NCBI GenBank assembly: GCA_037976565.1
Contig: CP137669.1
Span: 38,404,912 to 38,468,911 of the forward strand
DNA from: Mesocentrotus franciscanus
Taxonomy: Eukaryota > Echinodermata > Echinoidea > Camarodonta > Strongylocentrotidae
Reading direction: 5' to 3'
DNA: 64,000 nt
Below, piece after piece: positions 33,712 to 44,394 of this stretch (the first letter of the stretch is position 1; the number at the start of each line of letters is the position of its first letter). Below the pieces are notes generated by a model, which did no database searches, was not told the DNA's origin, and saw only the letters and a program-made list of their open reading frames with translations. The translations under genes and the position numbers were made by a program.

Positions 33712-35111
33712 CTAAGCTTTGTTGAAGTAGAATTTGGCACAGGTACCACCGACGTCAATGGTTGAGACGAGTTGACCTCCAACGATTTGACGGCAGAGCT
33801 TGGCGCCCTTCTCACCGGTAAGAACCAGACTGTCACCGTCCCATGCAGCAGTCACCTGTAATAATGATAATAATAGTTTGAATACATGATCATCTGGGTT
33901 TGTATAGCGCTTAATACATTGACGATGTTTTTAAGCGATTTGTAGAAATATTATTACCCCGGTCATCAGATTCAGGCTTCCCCGCACACAATGTATGCAC
34001 ATTCTTCATTCCCTTGGAAGGTAATGAGCTAATTAGCAACTAATTAATAATAAGCCTTCCCGAAATTGATGTTACGAATTGTAGTATAAGCATGAATTTT
34101 GGTTATAGATCTATGGTTCATACTCCAGAGCAAGCAGCAACACAGTCATCTCTCTCGAAGTTGTAAAGTTGGGAATTAATTCCTTACTGGGATCAATCTA
34201 TAGGATATCCGACATTATTTTGCTCCTGCGACATTTTGCTCTGGACTCTAGTTCCTCAAAGATGTAGGGTTTAGGTAAGGGTTGCAGATAAGTTCTTGTT
34301 CTTTTTAGGGTTAGGCTTAGGTATAGTATAATTTTGGTTCAGGGTTGAATTGGGAATTCGGTTATTGTAACAAATTGCCGTGGAGCAGTTGTCATAGGAG
34401 CATGTGTTGTTATTTTAGCGAAAGCACATATCAATATAAAGACAGGGAATCGTATGCATCATCATTGTATTTTTCCTGTTCAATATTTTTGAACATATTG
34501 TATTATCATTTTAATCATCTATCAACGTGTATTTCTTTTGTATATTGCATTTAAACATTAGAAATGTCTATTTAAGTTTACTGGAAAACTAAGAAGAATC
34601 GATTGATTGATTGGTCGGTTGATTGATTAATTTATTGATTGCTTGATTGGTTGGTTGATTGGTTTAATTCCATATTGATATATTGATTGATTGTTTAAAT
34701 GATATAGTCATTGATTGATGGATTGATTTCTTGTTTGATTGATTGTTTGAATGAATAATTGGTTGATTGACTGATTGATTGGATGGATATATTGATTGAC
34801 ATATTGATTGATTAATTGACTGAGAATTGTTACTGCCGAACCGAGATGATAATAGGCTTACAAACCTTAACCGTGATGGTGCCCATGAGGAGCTCGGTCT
34901 CGAAAGTGGTTCCCACGGCAAAGGTAGTCTCACGGGTGCCACGCTGTGCTACGGTCTTGACGGTGAAGTTGTCGCCATTCTGAGTGATGGTCATACTGAG
35001 TCCGGTGATGGTTCCTGGAGGGCGTTTGTCAGCAGGAACTTGGAGCTTATCTAGGACAGCATCCAATGAATCATGTTTGGCCAGAGTCCATGAACCAGAG
35101 AGGTTAGGCAT
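33712..35111 (-). CDS. Fatty-acid-binding protein (intracellular lipid-binding protein family)
   Basis: Two coding exons: 35111-34866 (82 codons) and 33855-33712 (47 codons plus TAG), joined in phase 0. The donor is AAG/GTTTGT and the acceptor TTATTACAG/GTGACT. The 129-residue product fits the 127-135 residues usual for this cytosolic beta-barrel family, which carries fatty acids, retinoids or other hydrophobic ligands. It starts MPNLSGSWTLAKHDSLDAVL, the typical G-x-W first strand and helix-turn-helix lid. TAAWDGDSLVL matches the conserved W-D-G-D/N strand, and the C terminus CAKFYFNKA aligns with the R-x-Y ligand carboxylate site, Lys replacing Arg. The remaining intron is at the classical second FABP intron position (after residue ~82); the first and third family introns are absent. 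The acceptor TATATTCAG/TTGATT at 35137 indicates a spliced 5' UTR. The exact ligand and subfamily cannot be told. Confidence 0.92.
33862..33965 (-). repeat. SINE/LINE tail fragment in FABP intron
   Basis: TAATAATGATAATAATAG followed after ~30 bases by TTGTATAGCGCTTAATAC. This is the minus-strand version of the AGCGCTATA..(ATT)n tail seen in the SINE and LINE copies elsewhere in the window. Confidence 0.55.
34262..34345 (+). repeat. Degenerate TTAGG-like short repeat
   Basis: TAGGGTTTAGGTAAGGGTTG, then TTTTTAGGGTTAGGCTTAGG. Interstitial telomere-like composition, too degenerate to be a telomeric insertion. Inside the FABP intron; the rest of 33970-34260 and 34346-34590 shows nothing further. 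Confidence 0.45.
34590..34822. repeat. (GATT)n microsatellite in FABP intron
   Basis: About 230 bases of degenerate GATT/GGTT/GAAT units. It ends about 45 bases inside the intron from the donor at 34865. Minus-strand frames through it (Ser/Asn/Gln-rich) are artefacts. Confidence 0.9.
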
Positions 35112-35204
35112 GATGGATGATTGGAATCTAAATCAACTGAATATAGGAAATCAAATTGATTATTAATTACCTCTTTCCATATGTCGTCTACGGATAAAAC
35201 GATT

Positions 35205-35393
35205 GCAACTATTTTCGAAAAATCCAACTCAAGGGCAATTTCAACACCCTATTGTACATCCCATAGAAATCATCTCCAGTTTAAGTTATAACTCATTGTC
35301 ATGTTCGCACATTTAGGTAACGCACAGCACAAGACTATTGAAATTGCCTTAGGTTGATTTTTTAAAGTAGTTTCGATCGTGTTGGATTAAAAT
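35205..35393. mobile_element. Small inverted-repeat MITE in FABP 5' intron
   Basis: CGATTGCAACTATTTTCG with CAAGGGCAATTTCAA at the left pairs with TTGAAATTGCCTTAG and TAGTTTCGATCG at the right. A relative of the left half lies at about 50792-50848 and continues at 52914, after two hAT-like insertions. Confidence 0.7.
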
Positions 35394-35710
35394 TCTACAT
35401 TGCCGTAACTTGTAGGTTGTATGATACGTGTACTCCTTGTACGTTTGACAAAACTCGACTATGGCCAGTGTTTGTTCCATTATTTGACCGAAGCAGATGA
35501 AGAGTTCATTCATTATTCATTCATTTTATTTCACTTGTAGCATAAAAACACAACAGAGGAATTTTGAAATGACAAATTACAGCATAAAAGAAAATAACAT
35601 AAAACACTCTATACAGATATATATATACATGTATGCTGGGGCAGGTAGCAGCCAAAAAAAAGGTGAAGGGCCCTTATAAAGAGGCTGACCTAAAGTTAAT
35701 AAGTTATCAT

Positions 35711-35965
35711 GAGGTGTTGTGGTCTAGCGGATAAGTCGTCGGACTGTGAGCCACAGGGTACTGGGCGCTAACGTCCTTTGGCAAGACATTCAACTACAAT
35801 TTCCACACTCGACCCAGGAGAGATAAATGGGTACCTGACATTGAAATTAATTTCTTGAAATGCTAGAGTGCCACAATAATAGCAGCAACACTAAAGCCGG
35901 GGTAAAGCCAGGAGTGTCAAGTTTGACAGACATGATCGCTATACAAGATCCATGCACTAATATTA
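35711..35965 (+). mobile_element. tRNA-derived SINE
   Basis: Starts GAGGTGTTGTGGTCTAGCGG, matching the head of the SINE at 45340-45650 (inverted there). A box TGGTCTAGCGG; the B box is degraded. Shared body: CGTCCTTTGGCAAGACATT and AAATGGGTACCTG. It lies in the intron between the FABP 5' UTR exon and first coding exon. Confidence 0.8.
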
Positions 35966-36682
35966 ATATCGTTATGATAAATTAGTATGAATTCACTTGA
36001 AGTCGTGTAAATGGAACCACACCCATAACCACATCAGACTGAATAAAGGTTTCTTTGCATTTTTAAAAGAGAACAAATAGATACATTGAAATTAACAGAA
36101 TTCCAATCGTAAGAAATAAGCACACTATAGGCCTAGTTATCAATGATGAAACTTTTATTCATATTTTACACTGACTAAACTGTACGTTTGTAAGTTCAAA
36201 CGACATACTACAAGGTGAAAACAAAATCTTAAAGATGGGTATAAACCGTAAAATACAATGATAACTAAATCGTTCACGAAGAAAGGACAAAAACTACACT
36301 GTCATAATTATCTATTCAAATGTTAATACAATGTACCATATATTTAACTTGAATAGAAAAAAACTCGTTCGAGAGTCTTTTAAACATGAACAGATTCTCG
36401 TAAATTTGATTATCCTATAGGTATTCAAAGTCATACGGATATTCCGATATTGCCATTAGTTTGAATCTACGATATTAAAGGTGAATAGAATTCTAGTCAA
36501 ATTGACAAATTTGGTGTTCAATAATCATTGAATAGTTGTTCTACTAAAAAATTACTCTGCTCTTATAAAGAAGAAAAAACGAACTCGTCTAATATAGTGG
36601 AAATTTCGTCTAATTTTTAATCCCAAAGATGATCTGAGATTTGCTCCGGCGGCAATGAGTCGTACAAAACAGATGTTCTTAC

Positions 36683-36725
36683 CTGGCTAGGAGAATGAGA
36701 AGTGCTGGCACCAGGAGGTGTTGGA
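36683..36725 (-). other. Probable non-coding first exon of the FABP gene
   Basis: A strong donor CTAGCCAG/GTAAGA lies at 36683/36682 on the minus strand, about 35-45 bases below a TATA-like box. Splicing from here to the acceptor at 35137 gives a 5' UTR of about 70 bases, with an intron of about 1.5 kb. The exon start is estimated from the TATA box only. Confidence 0.5.
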
Positions 36726-36751
36726 GGTGTGGGGAAGAGGTTTTTGAGACG

Positions 36752-36790
36752 CACATATTTATCGAGTTTCCAATCGCGTTTCGATTGGTC
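36752..36790 (-). promoter_or_regulatory. TATA/CCAAT core promoter of the FABP gene
   Basis: On the minus strand, GATAAATATG (36763-36754) is a TATA-like box. Just upstream is CCAATCGAAACGCGATTGG (36788-36770), which has a CCAAT box in both orientations. Spacing fits a start site near 36725 and the donor at 36683. Inferred from motifs only. Confidence 0.5.
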
Positions 36791-36839
36791 CAGGGCCTTA
36801 GCAAACAGGGAAGCTAAGTCCTCGAATCTATAGGAACGT

Positions 36840-37655
36840 GATGATAATCACCAAACAAGAGTGTATAGCTATCATCAAAATTAACCTTTGCTCTGAAAGG
36901 CCTAAGGCCAGTTGAAATGGATTCCTAGTTTCTCGTCCGAATAATATGAAAATGAGTTGGAGTGGCTTTCATGTTATGTGATGTTTGTTATTATCCTGTA
37001 CAATAACATTTTATTAGGTCATTTTCAAAAAATAGAATCATATTCAGTATTTGCATGCACTTCAGGGGTTCAAGACCAGATGGAATTGCATTATGTAAAA
37101 GGTTTTCCCCTTTTCACCCTCTCTTTTGGTTATGTAACTATCTACATGCCCTAGATTATTTATCTTCATTTCAAAACGAAATTATTAAGAACAACGACAA
37201 CATTAAATGAGGCGGTCGGAAAAAATAGGAAGGGGGCGAGAAACTATAGGAACCAACTTAATTTGATCTTGTGCATGGTCCGTTCTTCTTATGACACTCG
37301 GCTACATTAAATATTTACTTTAGACTGTGATTGCATATTCCTCGCGGATACTCAAAGGATCATAGCAACAATGAAAATGTGACAGTAATTAGGGGACGTT
37401 GTAGAGGGGCTCATGATTCAAGTTTCAAAAAAGTAAGACAAAATGGCCATTCCAATACCAAAAATGCCCCTCCTAAAATTGCCAGCTCTTAATTTTCTAC
37501 GCCTTAATTTAGTTTATATCCCTTCAAAACAAAACAATTGTCCGTTCTCTAATAAGTAGACCTTTATCTGACAGAGCTCCACATTAACTTTTCAGATCCG
37601 GATCGAACTTTTAGGGTCTGTAAAGATGCATGAGCCTTATGCAAAAATGTCAAAA
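36840..37655. other. No gene recognised (upstream of FABP)
   Basis: AT-rich flank. Open frames on both strands are short and unrelated to known families. This is the region in which FABP distal control elements would be expected. Confidence 0.45.
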
Positions 37656-37657
37656 TC

Positions 37658-37748
37658 TTATTATTTATATTATTGTTATTATTATTGTTATTATTATTAT
37701 TATTATCATTATTGTTATTATTATTATCATTATTATCATTATGATTAA
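37658..37748. repeat. (TTA)n microsatellite
   Basis: About 28 TTA/TTG/TCA-type triplets. The minus-strand poly-Asn frame across it is a composition artefact. Confidence 0.92.
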
Positions 37749-37749
37749 T

Positions 37750-38800
37750 ACTATTTTCTGGAGAGCTATCCACTCGGTGGAAATGCATGAGCACATACAC
37801 AGTTAAGGAAATCAAATAAAGACCAGGAACAGTGTTGGCAAGTAACAAATCTCCTCGGGAATGAAGCCTCATTGAATAATGACGTAATAAAATACAACGC
37901 AAAACAGACGAAAAGATCTCTTTTAAACAAATTCTAAACACGAACAACCTTATTAACATGATTAACCCTATTCAAAGACAGAACTCCATCAATTTTTTAC
38001 ACATAACATACACAAATGATGGCTGTCAGCTAAACTCTCTTTTCTTTTCGCGTTTTTTTTTTCGCTCGCTCGCAAAAAAGTACCAAATTTAAAACTACCG
38101 GCATTACAATGTCAGAAAAAACAATATGTGGAAAACAATCAAGGCAATCGAGTTTGAACCAATATTGGCGCAAATGTTTGACTCATTTTTTGTAATCGTG
38201 ATTTAGCGATAGCTGAGAATCATGAGATTAAACATGTACAAGGGCATTTTCAGCTGAAAACTGCCTGATGATGATCGAAGTGTCTGCTTTGAATAATTCA
38301 CGATTCCTTATGTGGCAATTTGACAAATTTGCCTCTTGCAAATAATCCGATTGTACTTGACACGTTCTTTATATTCAATATCATGCTATGTACACGGACC
38401 CCTCCCCCTTTAATCTAAATAACCTTTATTCTGATATACAGTAGATGTGGGTTGAATTCTGCCAGACACGTCAGCAAACAAGATTCTACCGGGTCATCAA
38501 TAATTGTTAGTTGAGTAATTTAATTGCGGAGGAGGGGGTTAACGTGACATCGAAATGCTTCTTTTTCAGTAAATCTTTATAAATTTGATTAAGATATAAT
38601 TATGTGGAACATTTCTTTTTAGGTTCCTTTGAAAGAAAATATGGACACCAACAAATAAGTAAGGAACTATTTTCACAAACATGACAATGTTTAGCTTGTA
38701 TTTTAAAGTGACAATATTCTTAAAAATTAAAACATAGTTTGAAAGAAATAATACTATGACATGATGGAAATGTTAATAATGGTAATAACAAAATCATGCC
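37750..38800. other. No gene recognised
   Basis: About 1 kb of AT-rich sequence with no supportable coding exon or clear repeat family. Confidence 0.45.
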
Positions 38801-38804
38801 TGAG

Positions 38805-38922
38805 TCACACCGCCAAACCGACTCCAAACCGACCCTAACCGACCGACTCTTGGCCACTTTATACCATTGTACATAAGCAGTCTGTTGTCGATCTCGTGTC
38901 GGTCTTGTCGGTGTGACGAGGG
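38805..38922. repeat. Short inverted-repeat element
   Basis: GTCACACCG at the left and CGGTGTGAC at the right enclose ~100 bases rich in CCGAC/GTCGG motifs that pair across the centre (CCAAACCGAC, GACCGACTC, GTCGATC, GTGTCGG). Possibly a small MITE; no clear target duplication. Confidence 0.5.
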
Positions 38923-39059
38923 TGGTAGGAACTTAGCACTCGTTTAATTCAATCGTAAAAACTAAATGCGTCCGCGACCTCATATAGAGGTCTACCAATT
39001 TTGGGATATTTTTAAAGGGGTGGGGTGTATATTGAAAAATGGTTGATTCAACACTGAAT

Positions 39060-39083
39060 GACCCTCTCTCTCTCTCTCTCTCC
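39060..39083. repeat. (CT)n microsatellite
   Basis: Uninterrupted CCCTCTCTCT-type run. Confidence 0.9.
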
Positions 39084-39462
39084 CTTTATTTTCTCTTTTG
39101 TCGTATCATTCATTGATTGTGATATGCATGCTTTTCAGGTTAATGGAATGCAACGCATCTCTTATACCATTATATACATAAACTCTGACATGAGAATGTT
39201 TCATCACTGTAGCTATGGAGACAAAGTTCATGTGACAAGAAATCTCGGCTACAGGCCATGAGATCGACAATATCGTATTTGTGGGCCTTCTATCCCTATT
39301 CCAGAGCCCCCCGAGATCGATGCTTTTCTCCGATCGTTTATTTCTCTGTTGTGTTATGTTTGTCTGTCTATATGATGGGCTGTCGGTCTCGGAGTCGGGG
39401 GCCGTCGTTCTCCTGACACTTTGTAACTTTGTTTTTGTTGTTGTTATTTTATTCACGGAGGC

Positions 39463-39610
39463 GTGATGTCTCAGTGGTAGATCAGTGGTCTCGTAACCAA
39501 GAGGTCGCGGCTACAAAACCACGTCGATGCGCTAGTGCCCTTTGGTAAGGCATTAACTCCTCATTACCAAGTCCCTCGGAGAGGACTTAAAATGTCTCGG
39601 TAACATTGTT
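39463..39610 (+). mobile_element. tRNA-like SINE head
   Basis: GGCGTGATGTCTCAGTGGTA resembles a tRNA 5' end with an A box, followed about 35 bases later by GAGGTCGCGGCTACAAAACC as a degraded B box. The body GTGCCCTTTGGTAAGGCATT matches the SINEs at 35711 and 45340 (CCTTTGGCAAGACATT). Not a functional tRNA: no clean cloverleaf. Confidence 0.6.
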
Positions 39611-39614
39611 GAAG

Positions 39615-40780
39615 GTTGAAGGTCTACTGTACTAACCCTCTAGCATGCAAAAAATCCTGAAAAAATTCTCAAATCACAAAGATATTTATGGTTTTCTTTG
39701 AAGGCGTCACTGGTCAACACCTTCTAACAGTAAATTCTCCCAACCATTTTTGAATTTTCCCAACCGTTTTTCCATGAAAATAAGACGTAAGACAGGATTT
39801 TAAAAATCGTTCAACACTTAAATGTCTGGAATGATATATAGAACCAATTCATAGGTTTGTTACGATTTACATTCACCTAAAATGTAATTAAATTGTAATA
39901 ATATAGTTGGGAGAATTAAGGAATCGATCAGATCAGTTTTTCCCTATTTTTATCGTTAATAATGGTCTGTTTTCACTCAAACTTTCAGATTATCTTTAAT
40001 TTTACATCTAGCATTGAAGTCACTACCTTACACCATTTTCTCTCATCTGAACAATGTTACCAAGTCCCTTTAAAGTCTTCGGTCCCCTGGTTGCTTACTT
40101 ACAAGCACACACATTTAGCAGTCAGGTAAAACAAACCAACCAATTGTAGCAAATTGTAGCAAAAGTTATTAATATTAGAATTTAAGTGAGCCATCAAAAC
40201 TAGTTAATTATATGCTCTAAAGTAATTCCCATCATACCTTCAGTCGACTGCTGATAACGTCACCCAAGGCAAGCTGATAAAAGGTTACTGGGAGACTTGC
40301 AAAGATCACGACTATTTTCATCGATGCACATCGCTATCGGCCGTTGTACGGAATAAAGTGTATGTTTAACTTGTTTAACTGTCATTATCATTCGAAACAA
40401 ACAGATGTTATCAGATACGCAATAAAAAAAGCATACTTCAGCAAGCTTCGTTGATTTCGACTCGAATGAAGTGTTTAAACAAGATATTTTGAAGCAGACA
40501 TGACTTCCCCTGGATAAGCTGATAGAAGATTCGACCACTTGCATATCAACATGGAAATAAATTTAGAATAAACATTATGACAATGATATTGTGAAAAATT
40601 GAGCAAACACTTGTTTTTTTAAACCCATACGAACTAGGCACACAATATGATTATCTCTGGATGGCACGTACCCAAGGTGCTATAAACGCATGTAAGATAC
40701 ATAGTATGAATGACATGAATGATGAGTCAGAAAATCTAGATATAGGACTCTCTAAAACTACGTGTTACTTAAACCACCAT
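39615..40780. other. No gene recognised
   Basis: AT-rich. A piece at about 40085-40150 (TTGCTTACTTACAAGC, CAGTCAGGTAAAACAAACCA) resembles the interior of the 2.3 kb foldback element near 29680-29740 in reverse. The minus-strand frame 40544-40260 has no recognisable similarity or splice context. Confidence 0.45.
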
Positions 40781-40784
40781 TTAA

Positions 40785-40887
40785 AAGGATCGAGGGGTGA
40801 CCACAAATTTTCGAAATGGTAGATTTGACACTTTAAAATGCTGGATACAACTATAAAGGTTGAAAGTGTGGCCGGCCTTCGACCCTT
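40785..40887. mobile_element. Small putative TTAA-target MITE
   Basis: 103 bases flanked by TTAA at 40781-40784 and 40888-40891. The ends AAGGATCGAGGGG and CCTTCGACCCTT are imperfect inverted repeats. Single copy in the window. Confidence 0.45.
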
Positions 40888-40894
40888 TTAAAAG

Positions 40895-41790
40895 GTGATT
40901 TCACTAACACTATAGTTTCAAGATAAGATTACATGTATCTGGTTTAAAACATGTACAAATAGAGAAGGTACTAGTTCGGAAGTGTTATTACGATTAATGA
41001 TGTGATGTTGCAGTAAGTTGCATGGGCTATTATAATAATTGGAGCTCTTAAACTTGATATTGATATATGAATTGACGTAGAGTCATCTATAGGGGTGCGA
41101 TGCTGGCTAAATAGAATCGGGAGGTCCCGGATTCGAAACCATATACGAGTGAACAGAAAGTTGGGTAAATCATGTTGGTGTGATGTGTTGTGCAATAAAT
41201 GAAACAATTGAACATTTCACATTTTTATCCCAACACATTATCCACATACTACATGCATGTAGTTGCGTATAAGTATATGTGGACAGTGTTTTCTACATCA
41301 GTGGTGGTTACTGAACAAATTCACTTTTAGTCATTTTTTCAAGATTTTAGAGGGGGTTGATGATTTATGGATTCATTCATGGAATGAAATTTTATTTTTG
41401 TCTGGACAAATTCATTTTTGCAGGTCATGCATTTAGTAAACATATAATTGAAGGCGCGGCAAGACGTGACAAAGCTTGTCTAAACATCTCACTTTGAAAT
41501 TATCAACAATACTAGTATAACAATGATTGGCATATGAAAGATGCAACGACACATTTGATAAGAAAACCTTTATATGGAGCCAACTTTATTATCTTATTGA
41601 TACTAGACAGTGACATTGAAAGTATCCCCCACATTTCAAATTTCTTTTTGTCAATTTCGTATGAGCAAAATGGTGCATTTACACGTTTTGTTGGGGGAAA
41701 TAAAGCGTCATTTTCCCTCGTCAATGCCTGATCGCGTCGGTTCAAAATTCATCCCGCAAAGAGACAAGGAAACGTGCCAAAATAGTGTCT
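40895..41790. other. No gene recognised
   Basis: AT-rich; no convincing exon or repeat family. Confidence 0.4.
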
Positions 41791-41799
41791 CGTTGTAGT

Positions 41800-41945
41800 C
41801 AGTGGCGTAGCTATAGGGGGAGGCCACAAGGGGCACATTCCCCATTAAATAGAGAAAAAAATTAGATTCCAATCGCCGTGTAACACTGGTGCCCCCACCC
41901 CACTCCCCCCCCCTCTTCATTGGCTGGATCCTTGCTACGCCACTT
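41800..41945 (+). mobile_element. 146-base hAT-like MITE
   Basis: Ends CAGTGGCGTAGCTATAGGGG and the reverse complement of AAGTGGCGTAGCAAGG. Flanked by GTTGTAGT (41792-41799) and GTTGTGGT (41946-41953), a one-mismatch 8-base duplication. The C-rich interior has no coding capacity. Confidence 0.82.
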
Positions 41946-41953
41946 GTTGTGGT

Positions 41954-42500
41954 TCACGAAAAGGGAGCAAAACGGTGTGAGTCCCTGGTGTGACGGTGGT
42001 TTAAAATCTGCATAACCTTATGTTACATCGTTGTTTGGTTATTTGGAGCTTCTAAAATCTGGTAGGCCTACACCATTACGTAATAGCTACATTCTAAAAT
42101 AGACGATCAAAGAACTATCTTAATACATAATTTCCTGATTTGCTGTTTACAAGTCATATTAAAGAAGATTATTTGCGATGTTTCAGCACCTCGAACAAAC
42201 GGTGTACTAATAACACTATCTTTAAAGTTAAAATTCTAAAGAGTACTATTGAACTCTAGTAGTAAAGCTGTATCATTTAATGATAATAATGATAAAACCA
42301 ATCTATATAGCAGAGCTACTAAATAAATAAATAAATATACCCTACTGCGCTGTGATGAAAACGAAACACTTCAAAAGAAAGTTCTTCCTGCTACACATTC
42401 TACAGCAAACTGTGCAACGAAAATGATAGAAAAAATTATAGTGGAATCTACAAAATGGGCCAATATACGACGCGGTATAGCAAAGGCGTATATAGCGTGG
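41954..42500. other. No gene recognised
   Basis: A short SINE/LINE-type tail, AATCTATATAGCAGAGC next to ATGATAATAATGATAA, lies at 42280-42320 with an (AAAT)n run at 42322-42338. Otherwise featureless. Confidence 0.4.
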
Positions 42501-42511
42501 GTTCAGACATC

Positions 42512-42676
42512 GAGGGGCGCCAGCATCACGGAGAGAGCGGAGGAGGAGGGGGCACCAGCATCACGGAGAGAGCGGAGGAGGGGGCACCAGCATCAGGGAG
42601 AGAGCGGAGGAGGGGGGCACCAGCATCACGGAGAGAGCGGAGGAGGGGGGCACCAGCATCACGGAGAGAGCAGGGG
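42512..42676 (+). repeat. 33-base minisatellite, five copies
   Basis: The unit CACCAGCATCACGGAGAGAG followed by CGGAGGAGGGGGG repeats about five times with single-base length changes. Because 33 is a multiple of three, two overlapping frames (42423-42698 and 42455-42712) read as 11-residue repeats (HQHHGESGGGG or APASRRERRRG). The frame slips between units, so I treat these as non-coding. Confidence 0.9.
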
Positions 42677-42689
42677 GGCAATGGTCTTA

Positions 42690-43600
42690 CTCAGCTGATG
42701 CAATGCAAATAACAAGGTTATTAGGAAAAGAGTGTAGGGGGAGATCGTAGAGTCTCCTTTTTACATCCCATTTCACCCTCTTCTCTCCCCTTTTTTACCA
42801 CTCTATGAGGGAGGGGATGCACGTGTCATTTGAAGCCATGAAACCCAATCGAAACCAACCCTCCCCCCCCCCTTCCGCAGAATTGTCGTCCATTCCCTGA
42901 ATATTAGATACATCGGCGAAACGTTCTAGAAATAGATATGATTCATTCGGTTTCGACTCTGAGTCATACGACTTTGGACAAAGGCCTACGAACTCTTTAT
43001 CACAATAATCAAGAAGGTGTGAAAAGACTGTGTGAAAAGCAAATATGAGCCATTGATACCCAAGTGGGGTTCATCATCCTATGAAAAAGCGAGAGCACTA
43101 TTACGGTTATAAATGAATGAATACTGTTATGCATCTACTTGTAAGAATGGCCTTGAACATGTTTGTCATTTCGTTGCCATTCTGAAAGTATGATTCAAAA
43201 TATCAGACGCTCGGTAGATAAACCCCTATTTATCAAGACATTCAAAATTATCTTGGAAACAAAAAGAACACAGCTCTGTAAATGATTAAGCTATGTGTTA
43301 AACTCATTAATACAACACACGACACCGCCATCCCCTCACATTACACTAATTCAGAGGCATATCAAGGTCTCGATTTCAAGGGTTTGGATGGGGGGAACAA
43401 ACAGTCTAGCTTATAGCGATCCATGTAGTTTTTATTAAACCACATTGTATAGAGCACAGCTCAGGAGGGGGCGACAGGGGGCAAAATGTTTGTTACATGG
43501 GAGGGTCACCATTTTGGAAGAGGCTTAACCAGAGGCTTATCTTTGTGGGCACTTGAAATGGACGCAAAAAACTCAAAAGTGAGGAGTGCAAAAAATGCAA
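42690..43600. other. No gene recognised
   Basis: AT-rich with poly-C and poly-G runs. No supportable coding exon. Confidence 0.4.
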
Positions 43601-43606
43601 AAGCCT

Positions 43607-43766
43607 AGGCCCCGTTGCATAAAACTTACCATTGATGGTAACTTTGCCATTAATATTAACTACCTCTGGAACATCACTGAGCAGCCAATCAAATCAAAGT
43701 TTCCATGGAAGTTACCATTAATTGCGAAGTTACCATGCATCTGCTGAGTTTTATGAAACGAGGCCC
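43607..43766. mobile_element. Short inverted-repeat MITE
   Basis: GGCCCCGTTGCATAAAACT at the left pairs with AGTTTTATGAAACGAGGCCC at the right; inner CATTGATGGTAACTT and AAGTTACCATGCATCTG also pair in part. About 160 bases, no coding capacity. Confidence 0.75.
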
Positions 43767-43769
43767 TGA

Positions 43770-44089
43770 GAAAGGAGAGAAAAGGAAGACAATTTTATGA
43801 TTTTTAAAGATGCCCCCCCCCTCCTCACCCGTCCTTCGCCGGGTAAAGTGCCTTTAGCAGGGTTCGCTTTGCTCCCTCCCATATTGTTTTTTAGCATTAC
43901 GTAATTTTGCGCTCCAGTATGTTTTTTAAATAGCATTTGAAAAGGTTCAAATTTGGGTATAATCCCCATATCAGTCCTATATAGGGAATGTCAAGCAATG
44001 TCATACACTTCATATATCATGAAAGGAGACGATAAAGTCTAGGCAGCAATAGCTTCCAGGGTAGAAAAGAAAAAAACAATGATCTAAAC
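43770..44089. other. No gene recognised
   Basis: Contains a C-rich stretch at 43812-43850. No recognisable coding sequence. Confidence 0.4.
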
Positions 44090-44394
44090 GCAAATCTGTC
44101 TTGCTTCCAATCGTTGATGTGATTGTTACTCCTATCGTGGAAAATACAGAGAAGCCTGTAGATCAAAATGTTACTGTACAGAAGTCAGTAAAATGTGCAC
44201 TTAGAGACGATTCCAGGAAAACATGGCAGGATAAACCAGGGCGGATCCAGCCGGCGGCAAGGGGGCAACGGGAGGGGGGGCAATTCATGAGAAAATATTT
44301 AGCGGCGAATCAGCCAGCCGGCTAATAAGGGGGTAAGGAGCGTTATTATTTAATTTTTTGCTCAACGGGGAGGGGGGTAGTGAGCATGTGCCCC

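Noticed and set aside
34262..34345. Interstitial telomere
   Set aside because: Only scattered TTAGG-like pieces, not a tandem array.
37564..37959. 131-residue frame with poly-Asn
   Set aside because: Most of it is the (TTA)n microsatellite read on the minus strand.
39463..39540. tRNA gene
   Set aside because: The A box is tRNA-like but the B box is degraded and the rest matches SINE bodies elsewhere in the window.
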